Shown here piece after piece: positions 41,826-53,467 of a DNA stretch of 64,000 nt. Source of the stretch: Setoptus koraiensis (Eukaryota; Arthropoda); NCBI GenBank assembly GCA_048013815.1, contig CM106586.1, positions 20,770,001-20,834,000 on the forward strand, read 5' to 3'. Under the pieces are notes generated by a model. It made no database searches, was not told the origin of the DNA, and saw only the letters and a program-made list of their open reading frames with translations. Position 1 is the stretch's first letter. Each line of letters opens with the position of its first letter. Made by a program: the position numbers and the translations under genes.

Positions 41826-44603
41826 ATGTCTATAAATTCCCTCAAGATACGGGGCATCAGAAGTTTCGGGCCCAAACTCAATGATACTCAAACGATTGAA
41901 TTTCATCCACTCACGCTCATATTGGGCAAAAATGGATCAGGCAAAACCACTGTGATAGAGGCCCTGAAATACATCACCTCCGGAACCGAGCCACCTCACT
42001 CCGAATCAAGGAGAAACTTCGTCCATGATCCCAGAATATCCAAGCTTACTAGAGTCACTGCCTCCATTCAGCTAGAAATGACAACTATAAACAAAAAATC
42101 TGCCAAGGCTATTAGAGAAATCAAGCTCGACTCACAGGCCAAGGGAACGCCAACTGTAACGTCGTACTTTGAAATCGGGGGCGAATGCCACGGTGTCAAC
42201 AAGCAAGATGACTGGGGCAAAACAATTGCCAATCAGCTAGGCATACCAAATCTAGCAGTGCTCAACTATATTCTATTCTGCCACCAAGACAGCGCCAACT
42301 GGTTTCTTGGCGATGCAGCTGATGTCAAACAGAAATTCGATGACATCCTCGACTGCCAGGTGTACAAGAGAGCACTAAAATATATAAAAGATTACAGGAA
42401 GAAACTTCATGCTCACCTTCAGACCATTTACGCAAACATTGCCACATCCACTGTGTATGTGATGAACAAGACAAAAACTCGTGATGAAATCGAATCTTAT
42501 CGACAACAAAAGAAGTTGAATGACCAGAAAATAGACGAAATAAACAAAAAAATAGAAGGTCTCAACTCTAAACTTTTGGCGTTAAAGATAGAGAAGAAAG
42601 AGATAGAAGCGCTTATCATCGACAAATCGAATCTCGAGAGAGATGTAGCCAATCTTCAGCGAGAAATCACCACACGTAAGAGTGATCTCGGACAAAATTT
42701 TATCTGCCCAACATCCAAATCGAACATTGACTTGAAAAAAGAATACGACCAATTTGCGAGCAACATTGCAGAACAGAAAAAATCTTTGGAACAGCATAAG
42801 GACTCTGAATTGAACTTGAAGAGGGAGAGGATTTCTCTTTCTAACGAGATAACGTGCCTCGAAAAGATTGTGAGAGAACACGAAATAAAAGAAGAGATTC
42901 TAGTTAAAGAACGCGAATCTCTTATAGAGCGCTTCCAGGAAGCTGGATTGGAGTTAACCGATGATAATCCCTTGAGCGGACTTTCCAAACTAAAAGACAA
43001 GTTGGCCATCTGTAAGGAACAAAATGAAACGAACAAAAGTCTTGAAGATGACGCAAGCAGAGATCTAAAGGCTAAATCAATGAAATATGATTCCGCCTTA
43101 CACGATATCAAATTGAAAAAGAAGTCGCTAGGTTTTTTAGATGGTCGTTTAATAGAGCTCAAGAAGACATCCACTAACACTGACGAGAAGCTCAATCCAT
43201 TGAAAAAAGTTTTTGACAATCTGGACGATATGGAATCGGTTGTATCGGTGATGATGGAAGTTGAATTAGCAGGAAAATTGGATTGTCTAGTTACGGATTC
43301 GAAAAATATCCTGAGGGGAGTTTTCTCGTCGAACGAAGAGCAAATAAAACGTCTCGATCTCGAGGTGAAGGAAGCCAAAGCAGAAATCACGGCATCGGAA
43401 GCCGATTCAACTAGTTTGAAAAACGATGTTGAAGAAGCTGAGAAAATGTTCACCCAAGCTAGGGAGAAACTAAAAGCCTCATCTAATCAGCTGAATAACG
43501 TGTCGTGGATCCTACGAGATATGGAAAGAAAGGTCAGTATCTATGATGCTGACCGTCAGGTGATACTTAAAGTTGATTTGCCTGGAAGGCGGCAAAGAAT
43601 CGATTTGCAGAAAAAAGCTTTGGAGGAAACGGTGAATACTCTCGAAAGTTTATCCCCAAAAATTCTTGAGCTTTATAGAACGGTTGAAAGCTCAAAGTCA
43701 AGATTCAATATACTAAGAGAAAACAAAAAAATTAGAGATATAGAAGTTGAAGTCCTAGGAATCAAAACTAGAGTGGAAGATATGGACTTGGAGTTACGTG
43801 GAATGAGGCTCTTGACGACAGTAGTTGAGGAAGTAGATTCTTTAGAACGCATCAAAGCAGAGGATATGATGGCTAAAAGTAAGTGCGAGGGCTCAAACAA
43901 AGAAATAAAGGAAAATATAAATCGTTCTAATAAGTCTCTTGAAGACCCCAAGCTACAAAAAGCACATACGAACAAAGCGAAACTATTGGGCGAAAAGGAG
44001 ATCCATGAGATGCTGATCAAAGATATGGACCTTTTGTACAAATGCTTCGATCAATCAGTCACAAGATTTCACAACGAAGTTTTAAGACAAATCAATATAG
44101 CATTAGATAATCGTTGGCGAAGAGTATACCAAGGTCAAGACGTTGAAACCATCATGCTGGTTGCTGATGAAGAGTCTCAATCGACAGCTGAGAAGCGAAA
44201 ATACAACTACCACATTGCCATGATACGGGATGGAGTTAAAATGAGGATGCGTGAAAGGAGCTCAGCTGGTCAGAAGGCTTTGGCTTCGATTATAATAAGG
44301 ATCGCTTTAGCCGAATTGTTCGCGCGAGACTTTGGAGTTCTTGCTTTCGATGAGCCTACTGCCAATCTAGACCAGGAGAATGTCGATTCATTGGCGAAGA
44401 TTATCTCTGCTCTGGTCAAGAATGGGCTGAAAAAAGGCCACAACATGCAATGGATAATAATAACTCACGACCAATCGTTTTTGAAGGCATTGGATAAGCA
44501 TTGCTCTCCATATTATTATGTGATAGAAAGAGATGTTAGCGGCTACTCTAGGATAAGACAGCACGCTAATGATTCGATCGATTCAGTTGATGAAGGAAAT
44601 TAA
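41826..44603 (+). CDS. RAD50: RAD50 double-strand break repair ATPase, shortened and without zinc hook
   Basis: 925 residues in one exon; RAD50 is usually about 1300. The ATPase head is intact: Walker A GKNGSGKTT at 34-42, Q-loop FCHQDSANW at about 151-159, signature SSAGQKALAS at about 812-821, Walker B FGVLAFDEPTANLD at about 837-850 and the H-loop ITHD at about 879-882. The N-terminal signature SINSLKIRGIRSFG and the MRE11-side coiled coils are recognisable. Between about 215 and 735 there is a coiled coil of about 520 residues rather than the usual 850-900. Its middle contains no C-x-x-C motif; the cysteines there are isolated (ICKEQ, LDCLV). RAD50 with MRE11 and NBS1 tethers and processes broken DNA ends, and the zinc hook normally joins two RAD50 molecules. 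Confidence 0.93.
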   Translation: MSINSLKIRGIRSFGPKLNDTQTIEFHPLTLILGKNGSGKTTVIEALKYITSGTEPPHSESRRNFVHDPRISKLTRVTASIQLEMTTINKKSAKAIREIKLDSQAKGTPTVTSYFEIGGECHGVNKQDDWGKTIANQLGIPNLAVLNYILFCHQDSANWFLGDAADVKQKFDDILDCQVYKRALKYIKDYRKKLHAHLQTIYANIATSTVYVMNKTKTRDEIESYRQQKKLNDQKIDEINKKIEGLNSKLLALKIEKKEIEALIIDKSNLERDVANLQREITTRKSDLGQNFICPTSKSNIDLKKEYDQFASNIAEQKKSLEQHKDSELNLKRERISLSNEITCLEKIVREHEIKEEILVKERESLIERFQEAGLELTDDNPLSGLSKLKDKLAICKEQNETNKSLEDDASRDLKAKSMKYDSALHDIKLKKKSLGFLDGRLIELKKTSTNTDEKLNPLKKVFDNLDDMESVVSVMMEVELAGKLDCLVTDSKNILRGVFSSNEEQIKRLDLEVKEAKAEITASEADSTSLKNDVEEAEKMFTQAREKLKASSNQLNNVSWILRDMERKVSIYDADRQVILKVDLPGRRQRIDLQKKALEETVNTLESLSPKILELYRTVESSKSRFNILRENKKIRDIEVEVLGIKTRVEDMDLELRGMRLLTTVVEEVDSLERIKAEDMMAKSKCEGSNKEIKENINRSNKSLEDPKLQKAHTNKAKLLGEKEIHEMLIKDMDLLYKCFDQSVTRFHNEVLRQINIALDNRWRRVYQGQDVETIMLVADEESQSTAEKRKYNYHIAMIRDGVKMRMRERSSAGQKALASIIIRIALAELFARDFGVLAFDEPTANLDQENVDSLAKIISALVKNGLKKGHNMQWIIITHDQSFLKALDKHCSPYYYVIERDVSGYSRIRQHANDSIDSVDEGN

Positions 44604-44933
44604 GTGTAGATATTATGTTTATTACACTATGATCACATGTTTTCAAATTTATAATTATTGTGGATAAAATTTTTTAGACCATATTGTGAGCCTTTCAACT
44701 TTTTTCACCTGTTCTCATTGGAAATACGCTCAACTATAGTCATCTTGTTTTGCGATCCATGACTTCCTTGGCACTCATTAAGGTGCTTGATCTTGGGGGA
44801 ATGTCTAAATATACTATAAATACTCAGACTACAACATTATCAGAGATTGCGGTTGAGCAGATCTCTCAGTTTAATCTTATTGATGCATCATAAGAATCCT
44901 GTTTGTGTTTTGAGTATTCTATTCCAAAGATGA

Positions 44934-46420
44934 TTAGTAAGCTGGGAGAGCTGGCAATGGTAGAGGTGCTGGTGCAGCAACGAGTGGGGGTCGGGCAATG
45001 ACCGGCAACGGAGCAGCCACTGGAACTTGGGCAACGATTGGTGCAGTGTGGACTACTGGTTGATGGTGAGTTGATTTAAATACTGGTGAGAAATGTGTTG
45101 TGTCGTGGGCAATCTGGTGTCCGATTTCAGTTGAGTATGACTTGACATCTGCAGGTGGAGCAGGGTGGACAGTGTGCACTGGTGCTGGTGCTGGGACAGC
45201 TGCAAGTAGAGGTGCTATAGAGTGTTAATCAATTGTCGTCATCATAATCAATTGTATGAATAAGTTTTATTTGTTGATTTGCGTAATATGCATCATTGTC
45301 AACAATCAAACAATTCATCGAATGATCAATTTTGAGTCCAATCAACATTAACAAATTAGAGCGACGAAGAGTGTAAATGGTTGTGTTACAAAGAGTTGCG
45401 ATTTTTTGTTTGTGTTGTGTGTCAATTAATCATTAAGAGTTTTTCTTTGAACAATCATTCTTTGCAACTGCCTTGATAAAAAACTGTCATCAAGAGAATC
45501 AAGAGAACATGATCGATTCTCATCGCATCATGTTCAACAATTTTTTGTTGACAATCATCAAATCATTCAATCAACAGCAGAGAATGGACATTATCGTCAT
45601 CATTACTTACCTGGTGCAACTGCAACTGGTGCTGGAGCAGCAACTGGTACTGGTGCTGGTAGTGGTGCAGCTACTGGAACTGGTGCTGGGGCAACTGCAA
45701 TTGGTGCTGGTGCGGCGTAGACTGGACGGTCGTGTCTAACCTCAGATTGGAAAGCGTATCCGTTGACATCGGCGGTCTTACCTACGACTTGGGTACCGAC
45801 TTGTTGGTGTCCGACAACTTGGTCTCCGACCTTAACTGTTTGCAAGACGGTTGTTGGGTGAGCAACGGTACCGACTGATGGTGGTTGAGGGATGAGTCTT
45901 TGGGTGTGTACAGCGGTGACTGTTGGTACGGCGGCAACTGCTGGTACGGCGGCAACGGCTGGGGCCAATGCGGGAGCAGCGACTATTTTGGTTATAATCG
46001 TAATTAATTTGTAGAAAAAGTTTATACATTTTGATTAGTTAAACTGAAATATCCAATATATGACACAGTGTAAATAGATGGTTTATGGCCTAGGTTACGA
46101 CTCTAGGTTTTGCTTACAATACGCACCAACTGCGCTACGTTTGACTCGTGGAGCTGCAGATGACAGGGCAATCAGGGCTGACAAGATCTAAATAATTCAT
46201 AGGGTATCAACAATATGTGTTTTTTGTCCAATGTGACAATGCATGACAATGAGACAAACAATTAATAAATGAAACGTTAAAATCAATGTGTATGTATGAT
46301 GTGTGATGCTATGATGCAACAAGATGAACAATTTATTCTACATGTGTCCATCTTTTCTGGTAAGACTAAGCTTGTATGTGTTTGTGTGTGATTGAGAAAA
46401 CTTACAAGTAGCTTGTACAT
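44934..46420 (-). CDS. Cuticle protein with AAPA-type repeats, four exons
   Basis: Exons 46420-46406, 46187-46127, 45982-45611 and 45214-44934; all junctions are GT-AG and the sum is 729 bases (242 residues). Exons 1-2 encode the signal peptide MYKLLILSALIALSSA and a dibasic PRVKR site. The mature protein has Ala/Pro/Val repeats (VAAVPAVAAVPTV, APAPVPVAAPLPAPVPVAAP). A central stretch follows (VLQTVKVGDQVVGHQQVGTQ, DVNGYAFQSEVRHDRP), then a late VKSYSTEIGHQIAHDTTHFS, ending LPALPAY. Hydrophobic AAPA/V repeats are typical of structural proteins in arthropod cuticle. I cannot assign a Pfam class. The first exon is only 15 bases, a common design for cuticle genes. Convergent with RAD50. Confidence 0.85.
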
Positions 46421-49400
46421 GTTGAATTGGTTTTTGGTGTTAAATTACTGAATATATGTTGCAAAAATTGATTTGTGTTTAAGACTGTTAAGGATCTTGC
46501 CTGCTTGGTTTTGTTGAGTTATGTCCGCAATACTAACGGTTTGTCGTTGTTGTGCTGTGTCTAACTTGACTGATTTAAATCTTTCTCATGCAACTCTATT
46601 TATACCCTCACTCGGAGCACTTGATCAGTTAGTCGCTAATACTATTAGTATACAAAAACAACACCAACTCGTGCAATCCATCTAATGGCCTCGCCTTCTT
46701 CGGTTCACTTTACTACCACTTACGTGATTATTAGGCGAGGGTGGTTGTTCATTGCCTGTAATGGCTTGTCGTGGCTCGTAGGCCACTTGTAGCCACAAAT
46801 GAGATGGCTCAAATCGACAAAGCAAAAAAGCAAAAGAAGAAAAAGTTGGTACGTGCCACAACTGCCATTAGCAGCCAATGAACAAGTCAAGTGAACGGCA
46901 TAGCCAGATATTGTGTTAGCTAGAATACAGGCTAGCTTGGCTCACCTGGTAGATTACTCGTGTTAACGGTGTCCAACAAAACACAGCACAACACAGCACA
47001 ACACAACACAGCACAAAAGTTGGGCGAAGATTAACAACACACCGTCACTATATATTATATTTCGACTAGTTCATTAATCTAACGTCAACAACGACAACAA
47101 CTGCAACAGCAGCAAGTGGTAGGCAACTGTCTGGCGGTAACGACAGCCTTTCACTTGCAACAACAATAACAATGGCTGCAAATTGTTGTTTGATAACAAC
47201 AACAAGTGAAAGAACACTCGACAGAGAACATTCAAGGGACAGAGTGAGAGAGAGGCAAGCTGACTGTCTACTAACGCACACACTTGGTGGTGGGGATAAT
47301 ATATCAAAAGGGAGAATTTTGGGGTTACGAAGGTATTAGATGGCCAGGCAGCTTTTCAATTTGCTGTTTGTATTTGCAGGACCTGATGGAAAGAAGAAGA
47401 AGAAAAAAAAACACAAGTCAGCCATATGTATATATAGTTTTTCCATTGGCAACTTGATTATGGTCCATGAAAATATCAGCTCATGGTCCTTTTCTTCCAC
47501 ACACTCCACTGTCATTGCAACTGCTCTCTTCGTTCACAGTTCCATCTCGATCTAGTCTGCTATCCTGTGTGCTGAACGGTCGGCAATTAGGTGATTATTT
47601 TGCTGAGAAATTGTTGCCTCGTTCTCTGATATTGAGCCAGCACAATCATACGAATATTGTCAGACATCGGGTCCGTTAGAAGCCAATCTCTCTGCCTGTG
47701 TTGCTTTGTCCCGTTAGTTGGCTGTCGTGTGTTTATTATCAGGCCCGTGACGTTGTCACATCGTTTACAGCTCGCTAGAAAAGAACGGAAAGTTTCCTTT
47801 TAGCGCCAAGCTGTCTAATGAATGACTATGGCTTGTTTATTATCATTTGGCAGCCACTTTTGCTACATCATAAACAATTTCTCACATGTCAGCAAGCGTG
47901 TGAGATGATCTTGACAGCTTTGTGCGGAATTATATTCGTTGATAAGTTGGATACGATCGAACATTGTTCTTCGAATGTTTGTTCCAAGAACAATTCAGTT
48001 GTTTAAACGCCCATGTTTGGCTATAAAACCAATTTCTCTTTTCACAATAGTTTCACAGAAAAGAGAAAGATTTTACAGAATCTACCAGCGGCAGCACCAT
48101 CCAACCAACAGGTTGTTTGGTGGTGGATGTTAATTCCACAATTAAATATAGCTCGGTGTGTTTATGTGCAAACAAACAGACCATCAGTGAGATACTCAAA
48201 ATTCATTTTCATGTAAGTGTAGAACAAAACATTGTGTGTTGAAAACGTTTTCGACCATGACTGGTCATCATCACTTTACACAGGGGGCTTATTCTTGTTT
48301 ATTTCGCGCTTATGCCAACAAACAATAGCCTGGCCAAGGACAGGGCACAACTTTCTTTCTTTACTTTGGTCATATTCAAAAGTTTAAGTGCGTTAAAATA
48401 CAATGAACTGATGACTACAAAAGTTAGGAAATGTTGGCCAGTCCATTGGAATGACCGCTATCTATCACATGCTGTCTTGGCTTTTAGAGGAAAACAAACA
48501 CAATAGATCTTTGCCGGCACTGAAACAGACGAAAGAAAAGAAAAAATAAAGAACCCTCTCCCTTGAGTCACGAGATTGACTGATGAACAACTACACCAAC
48601 AACAGTCCAAGTTGTTAGAGGGATGTAAGAATGTATCGAGCTTGGCCAAAAGAATTGATTTGCATGCAAATTAATCACGTTTCGTCTAGGCCAATGAGCT
48701 CGCTAATACCAATTGGCAAGCTTTATCTCTTAGTTGACGCATTTTGCCTGTGTATCGCCGTCTACATGTACCCTCAATTCAGGACATTGGCACTATATAG
48801 AACATGAACATATGAGGCCGACACTTGATACCTTGAATCAAACTTCTGTCTCACTATTTCGTCGTTATATATCTAGCTAGTTGATCAAGGAAATTCATTA
48901 TTAACCAGCGATCCATTATTATCTCCTTTTGATAAATTGATTGTTGGACCTCTAACGAAGTTGTTGTCTTATGAAATCATCGAGTTGTATGCAAAAATAA
49001 TCTTGATAACACGCAAACCATATTGCTAATGATACCAAAGAGTTAACATTACGCTAATGAGTCTATTTTATTCGCTTATCGCATCCAAATAAGTCCGATA
49101 AGTGCAACGCCCGAATTACCAGCCGAATAGATTTAAAGGTATCTATTTAAAAAATTGAACCTTGCTTGTTTTTCGAACAAATTATTATCTGTCATGATCA
49201 GGTAATGATGACTTTCAAAAGCAATATCTCATGTTGCTTTCAAATGTTCGCTCTACCTGTAAGCTTGTGTCTTTAAGTAAAACTCACATGGAAAAGAACC
49301 AACTCGGATATTTCCGAATATGATGATCATTTCATTCTGTCTAACAAAACCGCTAGTGCGTAAATCCTTCAAATTTTACACTCGATTCTGTACGCAAGAT

Positions 49401-50913
49401 AACAATACCAACTTGAAAAGAGAAAGAGAAATCTGAACATCTGACGGTCTGTAATCATGAATTATCCCCTTCTGAGTTTCGTTAACAAATTTTGCTCTTG
49501 ACAAGATCAAACTCCGTTGTAAACACATAAATGTTGGGAATTTAACAGTACATTCTTTATTTTATTTATCGACATTTCTTTGCACGTACCTTATCTGACG
49601 ATAATCTAGGCACAATCCAATCAATTCACAATAGAAATAATGAAATTATCATTATTATAATTGTAGTCTTGTGGCTGGTACAGAATGTCTCCTCCGAGGC
49701 AAATAGTTGTTTCTAGTCAACTTGAGTGGATCGAGATAAGTTAAATTGTTTATTGCGGACAATCAAACACTTGTTAGTTGTCGAATACATACTATTTATA
49801 CTTTGACTAAATCTAGTGAACACCTTTTAGCGTGAGAGTCAGAGAGGGCCATTAGCAATTTGCCTCAATCTAGACGTAAATAGAGAAAAAACAAATGCAT
49901 TATAGTTCTATAGTTTGAGCCATCATCAGAGAGCACTTAGCGCATTAATTTGGACAAAATATGCAAAAAAGAAAGAAATAATAATGTTACAAGTTACTTT
50001 AACTTCTAGTGCTGATTTGAGTACAATTTAGCCTCGAATGGCTCGTGATCAGACGTGCAATTTGCAGAAGCAGATAGAAAGGTGAGTATTGCCTGACATG
50101 GCTCTGTCTCTTTCTCTTGTTGATCCTTGAAAGGATAAATTTTTATTGATCGAACCATTACAATGCGATGGTAACGCAACTGGTGCCACTTTCTTACCAC
50201 GACTCCAGAAACAAAAACAACAACAACTACCACTTTATGTTAGACAAATGCAGTGCGATTACAGACTACACTATTTGATGATAATAGTCAAGACCAATGA
50301 CTATTGAGTATGGCTTTTAGTCAATAGCCAAACTGGCCAGAAAGATCGAGCAACACACTTGACTTATTGCCTGGCACTATTGGATTAAGATAAGGGAGAT
50401 GTGATATAATAACCATTTGTTGTTGTTTTCAATATTATCAATAAATTACTATATTACTCCCACTAGATAGATTTGAATTCTGAACATACACACCGCTAAC
50501 TCAATCAACTAGTTTAGTATAATTATCAAGTAGCAAACAACAACAACAGCAACAGCAAACACAATGAAACGTGTTGTTGTATGTTGATCAAAAAGAAGAA
50601 GCGAACTACGCTGGTCAAGGTTGTTGAGAGAGTAAGATAAAAGGCTACCACTATAACAGATAAATAATTACATTAATAAACATCTAAATGAGATAATTTC
50701 GGTCTGATGTGAAGGCTCTAATGAACTTCCATACTTACCAAGTAACGTGAATAGATCATTAGAGAGGTGCATATGTGGATAGTTCATGCAAATGTTTGAT
50801 TCACCTGTGATATATCGCACGCCATTGATGTGTCACTGCAACATTCACAATTCACCATGAATGTCACAGTTACTCGGTAATTCACACACCGTGTCTCGGC
50901 ACTGAAAATGGTA
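46421..50913. other. Gene desert
   Basis: About 4.5 kb with no coding sequence I can support. It begins with the cuticle gene promoter, a TATA-like tatttatacc near 46600 and a short acaacacagc repeat at about 46980-47015. AT-rich with scattered short runs. Open frames on both strands look random. Confidence 0.5.
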
Positions 50914-51223
50914 AAGGGTGTCCGCTAATAGAATAGTTTTTGACAACGCACACTGCGCGCACTACCTCACAGAGTGCGTTCACTGAGCGAGCTGAACTGG
51001 GGCTCGCACAGTGCTTGCGCAGGCAGGCTCCCGGTACCGCAGATAGCGGTGTTGCTCTGGCGCGCTATCTGCGGCATTGAGAGCAACACACAATTGTGCA
51101 GCACAGCTGCCATAGCGGCACACACACATGAGCGCTAGTCTCCACAGTGCATCGGGAAAAATGCATTGTGGAAGCTAGCGTAGCCTTTTTAGTTCAAAAA
51201 ATATTCTATTTGCGGACACCCTT
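50914..51223. mobile_element. 310-bp MITE with ~30-bp inverted ends and TA flanks
   Basis: The left end aagggtgtccgctaatagaa and the right end (reverse complement aagggtgtccgcaaatagaa) match over about 30 bases with two or three mismatches. Both ends are flanked by TA (50912-50913 and 51224-51225), as expected for Tc1/mariner-type target duplication. The interior holds nested palindromes (cgcagatagcg with cgctatctgcg; ccacagtgcat with atgcattgtgg) and is GC-richer than its surroundings. No coding capacity. Confidence 0.85.
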
Positions 51224-51669
51224 TATTCACTGAATATCATCATATTGTTTTGTGATTACGCAATCGATTGACTTGTTAATGTCGGGCGGCAATCTGTTTA
51301 GCAGGTCAAGTTGTATCAAGCAACAATGAATAGAAAAGACTCGCACTAATCATTGGATTGTTTTACAAGTATTCACTTGGACAAATTTTTTCTTTGCTCA
51401 ATATTTATGAACATTCCGCATCCATTAGTATCCGATGAATAAATCATGGTTGTTTGTATGCACATGTATTCACCATGGATATCGCATGAGTATTCATGAA
51501 TATTTTCAAGTGTTGAATTTCGCGCTCACAAACAACCGCAGCACAACATCACGCTGTGTGAATTCACGATGTAAAACAGAAAAGAAACATGTGATTCTTG
51601 ATTTCTTTTTTCATTTGGACTCATTCCCATTTTGATGACTTTTACTATTTAACACAATCAATAGCCAAA
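51224..51669. other. Upstream region of TADA1
   Basis: AT-rich promoter and 5' untranslated region. The reading frame is open upstream to 51598, but the start at 51670 has the better context and matches family length. Confidence 0.4.
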
Positions 51670-52770
51670 ATGGCCGAGCTGATGGAAGCAAAACAAAAGC
51701 TTCTCACTAAGCTAGGACCAAATTTTACTAGATATCTACAATTATTAGGTAAATGGTTCAGAGGCACCATAACGAAGGATGAATTTGATACAAATGCCAA
51801 ACAATTGATAAGTACAAGTTTTGTATCGGAGCATAACAAATTTTGGTTGGCCTTTTTAGATCATTGCGCAAACAAATTAAATAATTCTCAGAACATCACT
51901 AAAACAAACAATTCTCAAAATATAACAAAAACAAACAACTGTACCGATGGACTTTCAAGACACAAGGACACTAATCTCAAATTGTTTCCCAGAATAGATG
52001 AGAAGCTTATCAGATCATTGGCATCTGATGGACGCTTCATATCTATGTCATCTCCACTGTCATATCTACCATATCTGCCTACAAGCTTAGAGAGAAATCC
52101 AGATGAACCACCGAAAATGGTCAATAAACTCTCATTTTGTCACCAAGACCGATGCCTTCCTAACAAATTGATGGCCCATATGAGGATATTTGTTATAGCT
52201 TGGGAGATGGGATTGGATTCTGTGGACGACAAAGTAGCTCAACTTGTCAATTTAGCGTTACAATATTTTCTTAAGAATATTATTACCGAGGTAATATGCA
52301 GCAAGACTGCTTACAGATTGAGAGAAAACAAGTTTAGGTACGCTTTTGGTATCAAGCCTATCAATCCTTACTCAACTAGCTCAAACAAGATCTATAGAGC
52401 TAATCTGGAATATGATCCCTATCAGATAGAGGCCACAAGAACAAATAGTTCGCTCGTGGACACGTACGCATATAATGACAGTCTATTTCCTAGTAGGCTT
52501 CATGAAAATCAGGCCATATTCGAGTATGCTTGCTCTGTTTCCGAATTCGCTAGTGATAGGAAGAGGATCAAGAAAGCGGATGACATTATTAGTCATAATA
52601 ATGATGTTGTTACTGCCAACAACTGTATTAGCCGGCAGCGAAACTTGTCAGGTCACAAGTCTACCCTCTTCCATTTGTTTATGACTATGGTAACAAACAG
52701 ATGTATTATTCCCTCCCACGCATTGTATTGTGTAAATGTGGAACGTGTTATAGCAAAATTATCTATTTAA
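51670..52770 (+). CDS. TADA1: Transcriptional adapter 1 (SAGA complex)
   Basis: 366 residues from ATG 51670 (caaaatgg), one exon. It matches TADA1: MEAKQKLLTKLGPNFTRYLQ and LGKWFRGTITKDEFD at the N terminus, then HNKFWLAFLDHCANKL. AYRLRENKFRYAFGIKP lies in the histone-fold-like centre, and the tail reads NRCIIPSHALYCVNVERVIAKL. TADA1 is the metazoan counterpart of yeast Hfi1/Ada1 and pairs with a histone-fold partner in the SAGA coactivator core. A small tandem repeat (NNSQNITKT twice) lies near residue 80. It is convergent with NDUFB4. Confidence 0.85.
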   Translation: MAELMEAKQKLLTKLGPNFTRYLQLLGKWFRGTITKDEFDTNAKQLISTSFVSEHNKFWLAFLDHCANKLNNSQNITKTNNSQNITKTNNCTDGLSRHKDTNLKLFPRIDEKLIRSLASDGRFISMSSPLSYLPYLPTSLERNPDEPPKMVNKLSFCHQDRCLPNKLMAHMRIFVIAWEMGLDSVDDKVAQLVNLALQYFLKNIITEVICSKTAYRLRENKFRYAFGIKPINPYSTSSNKIYRANLEYDPYQIEATRTNSSLVDTYAYNDSLFPSRLHENQAIFEYACSVSEFASDRKRIKKADDIISHNNDVVTANNCISRQRNLSGHKSTLFHLFMTMVTNRCIIPSHALYCVNVERVIAKLSI

Positions 52771-53086
52771 AAGATTTCAGTAACTTCAGTAAAATAAATG
52801 AAGCGCATTTAAAGATTACTTATAATCTATTGTTATTCCCCAATCAAGTGTTACAATGATATCTACATCTATTAAGGTTGTGGCTAACATATAGTGACTT
52901 AGTTAGCCACCATAACACTTTCTTTCGCAAATTGTCACCACTTCAGTAGAGATATATTGAAATTCTGTTGGGCGTATCGATTTTCATGTAGGACTTTTCT
53001 ATGTGCTGCATTAAATACCAACTAGACTCCCTATAGTCAATTACTGAGTGGCGGCGGTTTCTGAGAGCGAGTGAATAATTCTCAGT

Positions 53087-53467
53087 TCAAGGAGGACATT
53101 GCCACCTCTTGAATTCACGATCTTCATATGGTAATTCTCCAGAGTTTATCTTTCTATTGAATTCTTGAACCTCGCTCTTATAATAAAACGCATAGAGAGG
53201 AACTGGTAAGAAAGCAACGACAAAGAGGTGGAGAAATCTTCTAAATGGTATAGGACTTTTGGGTAGTCGGCCTTGTTTCCTCATGGCCAAGAATCTCTCA
53301 ATTGCTGGATCTTTGGCCACCTGCTGCTGAATCTGAAGAAATGGATCATTGTATTTCCTGACGTATTCGGCCTTGAGTTTATTTTTGATTTCCAATCTCC
53401 TTCTGATCCTGTCCTGTTCCTCCCAGGTTAAATCGTATTGTTTGTCGTTGTAGACATTGCCGGCCAT
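53087..53467 (-). CDS. NDUFB4: NADH dehydrogenase 1 beta subcomplex subunit 4 (B15)
   Basis: 126 residues, one exon. It shows the family pattern of a charged N-terminal helix (EEQDRIRRRLEIKNKLKAEY), the motif RKYNDP, a single membrane helix (HLFVVAFLPVPLYAFYYK) and a short charged tail. NDUFB4 is an accessory subunit of respiratory complex I in the mitochondrial inner membrane. Confidence 0.82.
   Translation of the reverse strand: MAGNVYNDKQYDLTWEEQDRIRRRLEIKNKLKAEYVRKYNDPFLQIQQQVAKDPAIERFLAMRKQGRLPKSPIPFRRFLHLFVVAFLPVPLYAFYYKSEVQEFNRKINSGELPYEDREFKRWQCPP

Noticed and set aside
42656-43453. 265-residue minus-strand frame inside RAD50
   Set aside because: Ser/Phe-rich shadow of a Lys/Glu/Leu coiled coil, without family resemblance.
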